From Tolypeutes matacus (lineage: Eukaryota > Chordata > Mammalia > Cingulata > Chlamyphoridae): a stretch of 64,000 bases of DNA. The stretch covers positions 1,091,303 to 1,155,302 of the forward strand of contig JAKSZT010020895.1 in assembly GCA_026826555.1 (NCBI GenBank). Direction: 5' to 3'. Of the stretch, positions 1 to 11,354 are shown piece by piece. The first letter of the stretch is position 1. Each line of letters begins with the position of its first letter. Both the position numbers and the translations under genes were made by a program. The notes below the pieces were generated by a model. The model was not told where the DNA came from. It did not search any database and saw nothing but the letters and a program-made list of their open reading frames with translations.

Positions 1-1321
1 GGATGTCAGTAATTCAAATAACTGCCCATTTGTGCTTGTTTGCATTAAACAAGATTGGACTGTTCCCAGAAATCCTGACTTGCCTAGCTGGCATAAGAAG
101 ACCATATTACCATGTGAGTATATTTTGTTATTTCTTGTTTTCCTTCTCCTTTACCTCACTCAATGAATCATCCTCACTTCCTAACTGCACTGTTCACTTA
201 TTTGTTGAGAGCCACTGCTAATAGGACTTTAATAGAAAATGTAGATAAGGAAGTTATTCACATAAAGAGACCAATGTCTTCTTTTTTATTTTTTGTGCTA
301 AAATATTTCATTCCAGAATTTTTAGGAGAATTTCAAGTAGTTCATGGAAGTGAATAGTGTGTTTATGATCAATGGACAGAACCTCTGTTAGCAATGCAGG
401 CAAGGGCAGGTGTCTCTCCATGCTTCCCAAAGCTTAAGTATGCAGAAGGCTAATTTCCATTTATGATTAAATGAACTTAGTTATGGGGATTGTGTTGATC
501 TACCAAATGGAAATAATGACTTACGCATAGTACTGCTATTCAAATAAAAAATTTACAAAGCTTTTAATCTGTTATATTTCAGGTGTAATGCTAGGATTTT
601 GTAAGAGTATACCATGAAAAACCATGTTAGCATTTGTGCGTTGTTTTTTCCATAGCTTCCAGTTCTGTGTATGCATATAAATCACCCAAAATATTTTGAA
701 AGATTGAGTTAATTATAAATAAATTAAATTTAGATGGATGTATAAATACATTAGTGAAGAAATAGTCTAATGAAGAAAATACATGTTCCTATTCTTCAGG
801 TTGATAAATGCCTGTTTCCTGCTGTTGCAGAAAATGCAGCATATAATTTGCACTTACAATTGGAGGAATGAGAGAACCCACACATTATTCCAGCCACCCC
901 AGGAAGCAGTATTTAGTAGCATAACTCCTGGCTCCTGCCAATCTGCAGGTAAGGAAAAGGTCTCAATTTTTCAATAATCTTTCCATAGTTTTTATAATGA
1001 TTTTTTTTGTCATATTACTTGGAACAAAACAGAAAGTAATAATTAGTTCCAAGTACTGGGTTTTTCTTTTCTTTTTCATTTGTTGGGTAAAAAACAATAA
1101 CACTATGTATATTTAAGATGGAATAAATGCATATGCTAAAGGGACATTTTCTTAATTATATTGTCAGTGATTTGTAATTCATATTTATAATTTTAAAATA
1201 TAGATACCATTCTGAGTACCTTCCATTGAGATGTTTTATAAATTTAATTTCATTACTATATAAAATATATAGTAATATATATTTTATTGATAAGGGAATT
1301 TAGGTTAAAAGATGATATTCC
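1..1321. other. Unassigned AT-rich sequence
   Basis: I see no gene, RNA or clear repeat here. The only open frames are short (74 codons or less) and show no family features. A stretch near 1240-1320 faintly resembles an old MIR or L2 tail, but too weakly to call. Confidence 0.5.
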
Positions 1322-3221
1322 CTATAATCACAAAGTTGTGCATTCATAACTCCAATCATTTCTAGAGCATTTTATTATTCTAGTAATAATAAGAATACTA
1401 AAAAAAACAACAACCAACAAACAAATAAACAAAACTCATCACCTCTCAGTCTCTCTATGCTTCCCCTGCCGTACATCACTGCTATTGTTTCCTTCTCTCT
1501 AGTGTATTGGTATTTGTATTTTGTAAAAACTGTATTACATATGCAATATAACCCATCTGTGTGTATTACGTGAGGTTTCACTATACTATACAGTCCCATG
1601 TTACATTTTTTATCTTTCTTCCTAGCAATATAAATACCCTTAGGTTTTCCCTTTCAACCACTATCATAGCCATATATCCCTGCTAGTCAAACAGCATGAT
1701 ATGCTCTCACAATTTCCATTTATTCCCAAAGAATTAAAAATAACCTTTTAACCAATTCTGCACAGAGTAAATATACATTCTCTATCATCCTTCTATTTTC
1801 TGGTGACCTATATTCTAATTATTATTTACATGAATTTACATAATATATTTAGTTCATAATAGCACAATCACACAGTATTTGTCCCTTTGTATCTGGCTTG
1901 CTTCAGTCAACATAATGTCCTCCAGGTGCATCCATATTGTCACATACTTCATGGCTTCATTTCTTCTTACAGCTGCAAAACTTTCTATTGTCTATATACA
2001 CCACAATTTGCTTCTCCATTTTTCAGTTGATGGATACCTGGGTTGCTTCCAAATTTTATGAACATCAATATGCAGATGTCATCGTGTATCTGCTCTCAGT
2101 TCTTCTGGGTATATATGTAGCAATAGTATTGCAGGGTCCCATGGTAAGTCTATATTCAACTTCCTTAGGAACTGCCAAACAGTTCTCAATGGTGGCTGTA
2201 CCATTCCACATTCCTACCAACAGTGAATAAGCGTTCCTATCTCTCCAACATTTACAGTTTTCCAACATTCTAATAATGGCCAGTCTAACAGGTGGAAATG
2301 ATATCTCATTGTAGTTTGGATTTGCAATTCCCTAATCTCCAGTGTTGTTCAACATTTTTTCATGTGTTTCTTCAACGCTTGTAATTTCTTCTTTAGATAA
2401 TTGAGTTTTCAAGTTGTTTGCCTACTTTACATGCAGATATTTTGTCTTTTGATTGTTGAGTTGTAAGATTTGTTTATATATCATGGATATAAAACCCTTA
2501 TCAGATATATGATTGCAAAATATTTTCTCCCATTGAGTTGGTTGCCTTTTCAACCTATTGACAATGTCCTTTGAGCTGGATATATGTTTAAATTTTGAAG
2601 AGGTCTCATTTTTTTTTTCTTTTGTTGCTCATACATGCTTTGGCTGTAAGGTTTAAGAAACTACTATGTACCACAAGATCTTTTCTGAAATTTTACGGTT
2701 ATTATTTTTATATTTAGGTACTTGATCCATTTTGAGTTAATTTTTGTATAAAGGGTGAGATAGGGGTCTTCTTTCTTTCTTTTGGATATGGTTATCCAGT
2801 TCTCCCAGCACCATTTGTTGGCTCAGCTGGATGGACTTAAGAGCCTTGTCAAAAATGACTTAATTGTCGATGTGAGGCTCAGTTTCTGAGTTCTCATTAG
2901 TTCCATTGGTCAATTTTTCTGTCTTTAGGCCAGTAGCATGCTGCTTTTACCTAAATAATAGACTTAAAGTCAGGAAGAGAGAGTACTCCTACTTCATTAT
3001 TTTTTAAGATATTTTTTACTACTTAGGGCCCTTACCCTTCCAAATAAATTTGATTTTGGCTTTTCAATTTCTGAAAAAAATGACTGTTGAGATTTTTATT
3101 TGGGATTTCATTGAATCTGTAAATCAATTAGGGTAGAATTGACAACTTAATGATATGGAGTCTTCCAATCCATGAACACAGAATGTCCTTCCATTTATTT
3201 AAGTATTCTTTGGTTTCTTTT

Positions 3222-3410
3222 TTTTTTTTTTAAAGATTTTATTTATTTATTCATCCATTCCCCCCCCCCCCCCTGCTGCTTGTGCTCGCTGGGCCAGCCA
3301 ACCACGCCTTGCGGGCAGGCCCACCCCCACCAGGAGGCCCCGGGAACCGAACCCGGGGCCTCCCATATGGTAAAAGGGAGCCCTACTGATTGAGCCACAG
3401 CCGCTTCCCC
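3222..3410 (-). mobile_element. DAS-type tRNA-derived SINE in L1 A
   Basis: On the minus strand it opens GGGGAAGCGGCTGTGGCTCA, has an A box around TGGCTCAATCAGT and a B box GGGTTCGGTTCC, and ends in (AAAT)n and a poly-A tail (poly-T at 3222-3231). A C-run at 3261-3273 is an internal homopolymer. It is flanked by the duplication TTTGGTTTCTTTT at 3209-3221 and 3411-3423, which fixes its ends. The surrounding L1 A reading continues across it. The family is the DAS SINE group known from armadillo; the A and B boxes are the internal RNA polymerase III promoter. Confidence 0.92.
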
Positions 3411-4728
3411 TTTGGTTTCTTTTCCCAATATTTTGTAGTTTTCTGAATACAGGTTGTTTATGTCCTTGGTTAAGTTTATTCCTAAATTTTTTATTGTTTT
3501 AGTTGCTATTATAAATGGATTTTTTTTCTATTTCCCCCCCAGATTGCACACCAGTACTATATAGAAACGTTATTATTTTTACCTATTAATCTTGTACCCC
3601 ACCACTTTGCTGAACTCTTCTATTAATTCTAGTAGCTTTGTTGTGGATTTTTCAGGATTATCTAATATAGAATCATTCCATCAATTAATAGTGAAAGCTT
3701 TACTTCTTTCTTTCCTATTTGGGCATTTTATTTAATTATTTAGCCTAATTGCTCTAGCTAGAACCTCTAGTACAATATTGAATAATAATGGTGACAGTAT
3801 TGTCACCATTGTCTTTTTCCAGATTTCTGTGGGAAAGCTTTCAGTCTTTCATCATGGAGTACAGTGCTAGCTGTAGGTTTTTCATATATGCACTTTTCCA
3901 TATTGAGAAATCTTCCTTCTATTCCTATTTTTGGGATTTTCTTTTTTCAAGAAAGGGTGCTGTGTTTTGTCAAATGCCATTTCTGCATCAATCAAGAGGA
4001 TCATGTGATTTTTGTCGTTCAATTTATCAATGTGGCTTATTACACTATTTGACTTTCTTCTATTAAGCCACCCTTGCATACCTGGGATAAATCCCACTTG
4101 ATCGTGGTGTATAATTCTTTTAATGCACTTTTGGATTCTGTGTGCAAGTATTTTCTTGAGGACTTTTGTATCTATATACATTAGGAATATATATCTGTAA
4201 TTTTCCTTTTTTGTGTGGTATCTTTAACTGGTTTTGGTTTTAGGATGATGTTGGCTTCATAGAATGAGTTTCTTAGCATTGTTTCCTGTTCAGACTTTTG
4301 GATGAGCTTGAGCAAGATTGGTAGTAGATCGCCTTTGAATGATTAGTAGAATTCACCTGTTAAGCCTTCGGGTCCTGGCATTTTCTTCTGGGAGATTTTT
4401 GATGACTGTTTCAGTCTTTTCACTTGTCTTTTGTTTGTTCCTGCCTTCTATTTTTCTATGGTCAGAGTAGATGGTTTGCGTGAATCTATGAATTATCCCA
4501 TCTCATCTATATCGTCTATTTTTTTGACATAAATTTGTTTAAAGTATCCTCTTAAGATCATTCTTATTTCTGTAGTATTAGTGTTAATATTCCCCCTCTC
4601 ATTTCTGATTTTATTTATTTGCATTCTCTCTTTTTCTTTTTAAGTATAGCTAAGTGTTGGCCAATTTTGTTGATCTTATCAAAGAACCAATTTTTCATGG
4701 ATTTGGTTATCTCTGCTGTTTTTTTTTT

Positions 4729-4750
4729 GTTGTTGTTGTTGTTGTTGTTT
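4729..4750 (+). repeat. (GTT)n microsatellite
   Basis: About seven GTT units after a T-run, inside L1 A. Confidence 0.9.
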
Positions 4751-5697
4751 TTCTCAATTTCATTTACTTCTACCCTGATCTTTACTATTTATTTCCTTTG
4801 GCTTAGTTTGTGATTAGTTTGCTCTTGTTTTTCTAGTACCTCCAGGTGTGCAGTTAGATCTTCAACTTTATATCTTCTTTTTTAATGTAAGCTTTGAGAA
4901 CCATAAATTCTCCTCTCAACACTGCCTTTGCAGTGTCCCATAGGTATGTTTATGTTGTATTCCGATTTTCATTTATCTCAAGATATCTCCTGAAATTTTG
5001 CAATTTCTTCTTTGACCTATAGATTATTTAAGAATATGTTGTTTAATCTCCATATATTTATGAATTTCTCCTTTTTTCCATCCATTATTGATTTCCAGCT
5101 TCATTCCATTATGATCATAGTAAGTGTTTTGTGTACTTTCAATCATTTTAAAATCATTGAGACTTACATTGTGACCCAACATATGGTCTATCTTGGAGAA
5201 AGATCCATGAAATTAAGGTATATCTTCCTATTTTGGATTACAATGCTCTAGAGATATCTGTTAGAAGTAGTTCATTTATCATATTATTCAAGTTCTCTGT
5301 TTCTTTATTTATCCTTTGTCCAGATATTCTAAAACTGAGAGTGGTGTATTGAAGTTTACAACTAGTATTGTAGAGATATCTGTTTTTCCTTCAGCTTTAC
5401 CAGTGTATGCCTCATGTATCTTGGGGCACTTAGGTTAGGTCTGTTCATATTTATATACTTATATCTTCTTGGTGAATTTACACTTTTATTAATATATAAT
5501 GACCTTCTTCATCCCTTATGAATTGTTTTGCACTTAAAATCTATTTTGTGCAATATGAGTATCACTTCTCCAGCTTTTTTTCAGTTACTATATCCATGGA
5601 ATATCTTTTTCCAAACTTTCACTTTTAACCTGGTTGTGTCCTTATATCTGAGGTGAATATCTTGTAGACAACATATAGATGGTTAAATTTTTTTTGA

Positions 5698-6300
5698 ATC
5701 TTATTAATCATTTGGATTAATTAATTAATTAATTTTTATTTTTTAATTTAAAAGAAGATTTAGACTACATCAATGTTACATAAAAAAATAAGGGATTCCC
5801 ACAGGCCCCTTCTCACACACACATACTTTCCCTCGTTAACATCCTTCATTAATGTGGTACATTTGTTACAATTGATGATATCATATTGAAATATTGCTAC
5901 CACACATGGACCACAGTCCACACCATAGTTCACACTCTGTCCTGCATAATTCTGCAAGTTATGACAAAATATACAATGGCCTGCATTGGCCACTGCAATG
6001 TCATGAAGGACAAATCCAATGCCCTGAAAATGCCTCCATATTACAACTATTCTTCCCTCTCCTATCCCTCAAAGCTTCTGGTGCCCACTGCATTTACATT
6101 AACGACGTGTTCTTGCATTGCTAGAAAAATAAAAAGTCTCTAGTAAAATAATAATGTCTACTTTAGTTCATTGTTCATTCCCCAATCTTGAGGATTGTTT
6201 CCAATTGACAGGGGGCTTAGATCACATAGGGCAAATGGATGGAGCTTTCTTGCTTGCAGTTACAGACACTCTCTGTCTCTTTGGATAAGTGTTTGGACAC
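5698..6300 (-). mobile_element. L1 3'UTR fragment, strongly 5'-truncated
   Basis: Minus-strand L1 3'UTR with its A-rich tail at 5698-5760 (TTAATTAATT repeats on the plus strand). It shares the block order of 20290-20900 and 43203-43800: a tail, a short phrase around CATCCTTCATTAATGTGGTA, then CACTGCAATGTCATGAAGGA. It has no coding part. It abuts the 5' end of L1 A, so it may have inserted at or next to that end; I did not find a duplication. Confidence 0.8.
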
Positions 6301-6312
6301 GTGAGTTTAGGT

Positions 6313-6506
6313 CAGTGGTACTTAACTTTTTTGTTCCACTGACCTCTTTGCCGGTCAGTTGAAAACCTTGGACTCCTTACTAAGTCCACACTATACTGGG
6401 TATTATTCTATTAATATATTTTAAACCCTCACCAGCATTTCCCCACAAGAATAATGTTTTATTGAATTTCAATTCAAGCCCATGGACCCCATGTTAAGAA
6501 ATACTG
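6313..6506 (+). mobile_element. Non-autonomous hAT-type DNA transposon (MITE)
   Basis: Ends are inverted repeats: CAGTGGTACTTAAC at the left and, on the opposite strand, CAGTATTTCTTAAC at the right. They are flanked by 8-bp sequences GTTTAGGT (6305-6312) and CTTTAGAT (6507-6514), 6 of 8 identical, as expected for an old hAT target duplication. The inside holds two inward-facing copies of a 'tggacc' phrase and no open frame. Orientation is arbitrary. It is a fossil cut-and-paste element. Confidence 0.7.
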
Positions 6507-6514
6507 CTTTAGAT

Positions 6515-7894
6515 AGTGTTAATTTTTTCCACCTATTTGATAAGGATTAACTATTAAATTGAATATATGCATTTCCTGTAACAGTGATAACAGCACTAAT
6601 GATATGTCATGAAAAACTCTTGTACATTTACACCAAGTGATGATTTCAACAATGTTCATAAAAATCTGGTTTTTATTATGAAAAAAAAAAGAAAAAAGGA
6701 AAATAGGACAAATCACTTGCTCAAAAATAGAAGCATGGGTAAATTGTATGCTCTTCATATGATGAAACACTACATAAAGGAAAAGGAATGAACCAAGCAC
6801 ATTCTTCAGGTATATAAAACTCAAAATTATACTTCTAAGCAAAAGAGGTCATTCACAGAAGATTCAAAGTAAATCTTGTTAATTAGACATACTTATATGT
6901 ATGTATCAAGTAGTTACCTCTAAGTCAGAGTGAGGAGATAGTTTCAAGAAGGGATGTCAAGTCACTTGAAAGTTACAGGTGATGTTTTATTTGTTAAACA
7001 GTTTGGAGTTAAAGAGTTAATTTTATTTGGACTATATATGTATAATATATAGATACACATGTAAATATATAAATATAGTTACATATGTGCACACACAAAA
7101 GCACACACTCATTTATAATTACTATTTTATTTAATATATTTTTTTTCAAATGCAGTTATAAAACTCAATGATGTATTGAAGAGCAGATATTGTGCTGAAG
7201 AAATAGGGATAGACATCACCTGCAAAATTATCCAGGAAGTCAATGGAAAATGTTAAAAAATAAGAAGATGATTTATAGAAGATAGTTGTAAACGGAAGAA
7301 TTAGCATATCTGTATAAAGGGAATTCCATAAGTTGAAAAGGTGTAATTCAATAAATGATTTGAGGAAATCACCTTGAATTTAAGAAAGTGGAGCAGGGTC
7401 TTAGTTTTTTGCCTATGTGTAAAATAACACATTAGATTGTTTAAAACAACAGAAATTCGTTGTGTTATAGTTTCAGAGCCTAAACAGATTCCTTCCTCCC
7501 AGGCTTGGTAACATTCTGCTGACCTGCAATCCTTGGGTTCCTTGGGTTCCTGTTATATGGCAACGAACATGGCTGGGTTCTCTCCTTTCTCTTTCAGGTT
7601 TTGTGTTGTCTTCCAGCACCACCCCATGATGTTTTTTTTTAAGTCTTCTAATAACAAGATTAAGACTAATGCTGACTCATTTAGCCATGCATTAAATAAA
7701 ATGATATCTTCAAAATGTCTTATTTACAGTAGGTTGACAGTTACAGGAAAATAATTAAGATTAAGAATATGCCCTCTCCAGTTGCATAATTCAAGCACCC
7801 ACCAAAAGCAACAATCAACTGAATGAGAAAATAACCTTGAATTTAAGAAAGACATAATTATTCAGATAAACATTGTTTGTCCATTGATATCCAT
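6515..7894. other. Mostly unassigned; possible old repeat at 7385-7800
   Basis: 6515-7380 is AT-rich and unrecognised. 7385-7800 has phrases reminiscent of mammalian interspersed repeats (TTTAAAACAACAGAAATTCG), but I cannot name a family. No gene seen. Confidence 0.4.
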
Positions 7895-8150
7895 GGTCAT
7901 TCAAAATAGCTGGAAATGGCACAATACCTAATATTGTGGTCTACAATGTGACCAATGATCCATGCTTAATGGCAAAGCCCCAGGACATGCGTATCCATTG
8001 CAGGTGATGAGCCACACTAATGGAAGATGTTTATGTGGGATGTTATGGGAGGTGTGGGAAGAGGAGAACATGGGAATCCCTGCAATTTTTGTGTAATATT
8101 TATGTAATCTAAGCATCTTTTAAAATGTATATATATATTTTAAAAAAGCA
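7895..8150 (+). mobile_element. L1 3' end fragment
   Basis: Plus-strand copy of the L1 3' terminus used throughout this window: a block around GATCCATGCTTAATGGCAAA, then GAGCCACACTAATG, a G-rich stretch, GGGAATCCCTGCAATTTTTG and TAATCTAAGCATC before an A/T tail. About 250 bases only, so extremely 5'-truncated. Confidence 0.85.
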
Positions 8151-8459
8151 TTTAGAGGATGCTTTTTGACACTAGACTTTTTGAGATTTCAGTTTGGTGA
8201 AAAAAATATATATATGTGCTTTTACTCATCATTAAAGATTTTTTTGAGGAAAAAAAAAAAGATTTCTTTGAGTGCTTTTTAATTTCACAATGCCAGTGAG
8301 GCATGACTGGGGTTGAGTCCCTGTCCTTTTTGTGGGTCTGGTGTAAAATGACACACAAACAGACAAACACACAAGGAAGAGATAGCTCTGTCATTTTTTT
8401 ATCTGGCCATGTAACAGAAAGAAGAAGGTATGAAAAACTAAAACCCCAGGGAGACATGA
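8151..8459. other. Unassigned sequence
   Basis: Contains two A-runs (about 8249-8261 and a TATATA run near 8208) and nothing I recognise. Confidence 0.4.
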
Positions 8460-8830
8460 TCTATTTTGCCTGATAGCTTACAGCTGTCCTTGGGAAGAGA
8501 GGAGAGATTGATATAGGAAGCCCTGAAAAATCAAGCCTGCAGCTGAAATCAGGAAGAAGTATAACAGTTGGTCCTGAGAGAGGAATCCAGATGGGAAGGC
8601 TGAAACCTCACAGAGAGTGCCCACCATCTTGCTTCAAAATGTGGCACCTGACTTTGGAGAGAAAGGACCTCTTATGGTACATTGAGTTAGATGTCCCTGG
8701 CCTTGGGGCTGAAAGTTTCACCCCAAATAAATATCCTTTATAAAAGCCAACAGATTTCTGGTACTTTGCATTGGCAGACCTTTGTTAGACACCACCACAT
8801 CACCATTCAAGTATCCAATACAGCCTGCAC
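8460..8830 (+). mobile_element. LTR-like fragment related to 25276-25785
   Basis: Its 3' half matches the candidate solo LTR at 25276-25785 in order: TTGCCTGAT..TACAGCTG, GGGAAGAGAGG, then CCAAATAAATATCCTTTATA and TTTCTGGTACTTTGCATT near the end. The AATAAA at about 8727 would be the LTR polyadenylation signal. The left part of the LTR is not recognised. Confidence 0.6.
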
Positions 8831-8844
8831 ATAAAAGAAATTAC

Positions 8845-9500
8845 TCTTGGAGTATGGCAGTAGATAATTGTAAACTTAACTAGGTGGTGACTCCAATTGC
8901 AGCTTCTGTTCCATATGTGTTATTGTATCATTACTTGATAAAATTAACACAATGTGTGGTACCTGGTGTGCAGGTATTGATATAGCAACTACTTTTATCT
9001 CAATGTATCTTAGTAAAGACAGAAATGAACAGTTTTCTTTCAGCTGGCAATACACCTCCCTGTCCTACCTCAGAGATATAACAAATACCCACTCCTATAT
9101 CATAATCTATTCCTCAAGTAATTTGATCACCTTTCCCTTCCACAAGACATCATACTTGTCCAGCACATTGGTTACATTATATTGATTGGGCCTTGTGAAC
9201 AAAAGGTAGCAACTACTTTATGATACTTGGTAAGAAATTTTCATAACAGAGGATGGGAAAAAAGTCCAAGAAAACTCAGGTGAAATTTCTAGGTGCTGAG
9301 TGTTGTGGGGCAATTTGAAATAACCCTTCTAAGGTGAAGGATAATGTGTCGCCTCTGGATATCTCTACAACCATAAAATAGGCAGAGCATCTAGTTGCCC
9401 TCTTTGGATTTTAGAGGCAATACATCCATCATTTGGGTGTGTTATTCCAGCACATTTATCAGGTGAACTGAAATGCTACTAATTTTTAATTGGGACTAGA
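8845..9500 (+). pseudogene. Endogenous retroviral pol fragment (reverse transcriptase region), broken
   Basis: The reading from about 8950 shows a retroviral reverse-transcriptase core: CGTWCAGIDIAT followed by FSFSWQ. Further along there is a degraded catalytic-box region with a stop at about 9182-9184, then weaker matches to the connection region. Frames shift and stop codons interrupt it, and no gag, protease, env or paired LTR is visible next to it. The wording of the RT core suggests an ERV-L-like lineage. It is a dead fossil. The LTR-like piece just upstream may or may not belong to the same provirus. Confidence 0.65.
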
Positions 9501-11024
9501 ATGACAGGCTTCTTAAAATAAACCCCAAAATTTAACACTTGCCCATCCAGCTCTAAACATTTCCATTGATATTCACCTTCTTGAATGAGATAATCATTCC
9601 TTGAGGTAATAACCATTATATACACATAAAAATTAGACTTTGACTTGATCAACTATTATCTATTTTGATTCATTTTTAACATACTTAATCATTTCTTGCC
9701 TCCCCTTAACACTTTAAGTTCCATATACATGTGGAATTTGGGGAAGGGAAAACAGTTGCTGACATCTTCATCACTTATACTTAATTTCTGTAATTATACT
9801 GTACACCTGAAAACTTGGATTTCCGCTGCACATAGGATAATGATACATTATGTGTATATCATTCATTCTTTTAATGGGAGTCATGAAAAAATGAAAGAAT
9901 GCCAGAAATATCAGTTCAGGTCCACTCATATTTGCAAACTTGGTGAGTTTTATTCATTTTCTAAGCCTTAGTTATACACTTCATATGTGTGTCATTGGAG
10001 TGAATGACATTAGATGATTTTGGAAGTGCCATCCAGTACATACAACTTGAATATTCCTGCATAAATGAAGAATATACCTCATAAAATAAAGGTGATTTTG
10101 GCTAATGTCCCAGTTTTCAGTCTGTCTTACTAGTTTCTTAGCCCAATATTCTTTATTTCTCCCTTCTATAAGGGCCTCCCTGAGTGGAGAGAAGATAGTT
10201 TTGCATAGTTTAGAAGGGTGAAAGAAATATCAAATGACACTATACATATAATGGACAGTGAGGATTAACAAATTTCATCCAGAAATTACATGAATTTACA
10301 TATGTGCCTTCTTAAGCTTATGGCCTTTCACAAAGTGGGAAATTTTCCATCCTGCATATTTACAAAGAGAATCAATTGCATATTCATAAAGAGTTTTTAA
10401 ATGAAGCCATAAGTACAGTCATAGAAATGCATTTATAGGATTGAAAGATGTTCACCATCCAACTTGAAACTTTGAAGCACTGGAATACACCAGTGATAGG
10501 GTACAAAGGCTTAATGACATTATGCATATATCCATAACTTCCATAATTATGTTGTCAATAGTATGCTTGTATTGAATTTCCTTCTATTAGAAGTGTAGTT
10601 TTTTCAATGTAAAGACTTAAACTTTACAACAATACATTTTGGCATTGTTTATTTTAGTAATATAATACTCAAAAAATGGAAGTGCCACGGATCTCTCTCA
10701 ATCCATGAGAGGTGTCTCAATCATGATAGGTTTCTTAAAGCAGAACACAAACTCCAAACCCTACATTACTTAAAATTTGCCCTAATAAAAGGACACTATA
10801 TGTGGGATCAGGAAGTACAAATTTATTTCCAGAATGTCAGAAGTGGAAGTGATGAGATCATCTTATCGATTGCCTTTATCAAAGGCTCATTAAGTAAAGT
10901 AGAGAGTGAGTGACAGGTTTTGTCCCTTTGAGGTTTGCAACTTCACATGACAGCACACCACCCTTTTGTACCAGCTGCATTTGTTGAACTTAAAAATGTG
11001 TGAAAAGATGAGATTGGGTGCGTT
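9501..11024. other. Unassigned AT-rich sequence
   Basis: No gene or clear element. 9935-10040 faintly resembles a MIR core (TTTCTAAGCCTTAGTT and a following TGGAAGTGCC), not strong enough to call. Confidence 0.4.
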
Positions 11025-11240
11025 CAGGGTGGTATGGCTGTAAACAGTCTACAATGTGAACTATGGTCCATGCTTAGTGGCAAAGTGTATATCCATTGCA
11101 GGTGATGTGCCACACTAATGAAAGATGTTTATGTGGGAATTTGTGGAAGATGTGGGATGTGGGGAACATGGGAATCCCTGTAATTTTTGTGTAACATTTA
11201 TGTAATCTAAGCATCTCTTAAAATATTTTTTTAAAAATTA
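11025..11240 (+). mobile_element. L1 3' end fragment
   Basis: Same terminus as 7895-8150: TACAATGTGAACTATGGTCC, ATGTGCCACACTAATG, AACATGGGAATCCCTGTAAT and TGTAATCTAAGCATC, then an A/T-rich tail. About 215 bases, no coding part. Confidence 0.88.
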
Positions 11241-11354
11241 GCTATTTCTTAGAATGTCCTTACTGATTTAAATGTGTGAAAATTTTCTGGATAATTTCAG
11301 TAACTCAGAAAATCTGAAAAGATAAAAATAAAAACAATATATTGTCTGTTTTAA

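Larger units (their letters stand above)
1322..5690 (-). mobile_element. LINE-1 element A, 5'-truncated, broken ORF2
   Basis: Read on the minus strand this is L1 ORF2 followed by a 3'UTR. The reverse-transcriptase part is clear at 3882-4181: residues such as [14 protein letters not shown] and [10 protein letters not shown] match the L1 RT core. The C-terminal domain lies at about 1880-2270 and the 3'UTR at about 1322-1880. The 5' end stops inside the endonuclease domain near 5690, so ORF1 and the 5'UTR are missing, the usual outcome of incomplete reverse transcription. The frame is broken repeatedly by stops and indels, so it cannot code. A DAS SINE later inserted at 3222-3410. The 3' end resembles the tail at 14771-15010, which suggests an older L1 subfamily than the copies with the 60190-60700 type of tail. 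Confidence 0.9.

Noticed and set aside
3340..3405. tRNA gene
   Set aside because: The A and B boxes belong to a DAS SINE with tail and target duplication; the rest does not fold as a tRNA.
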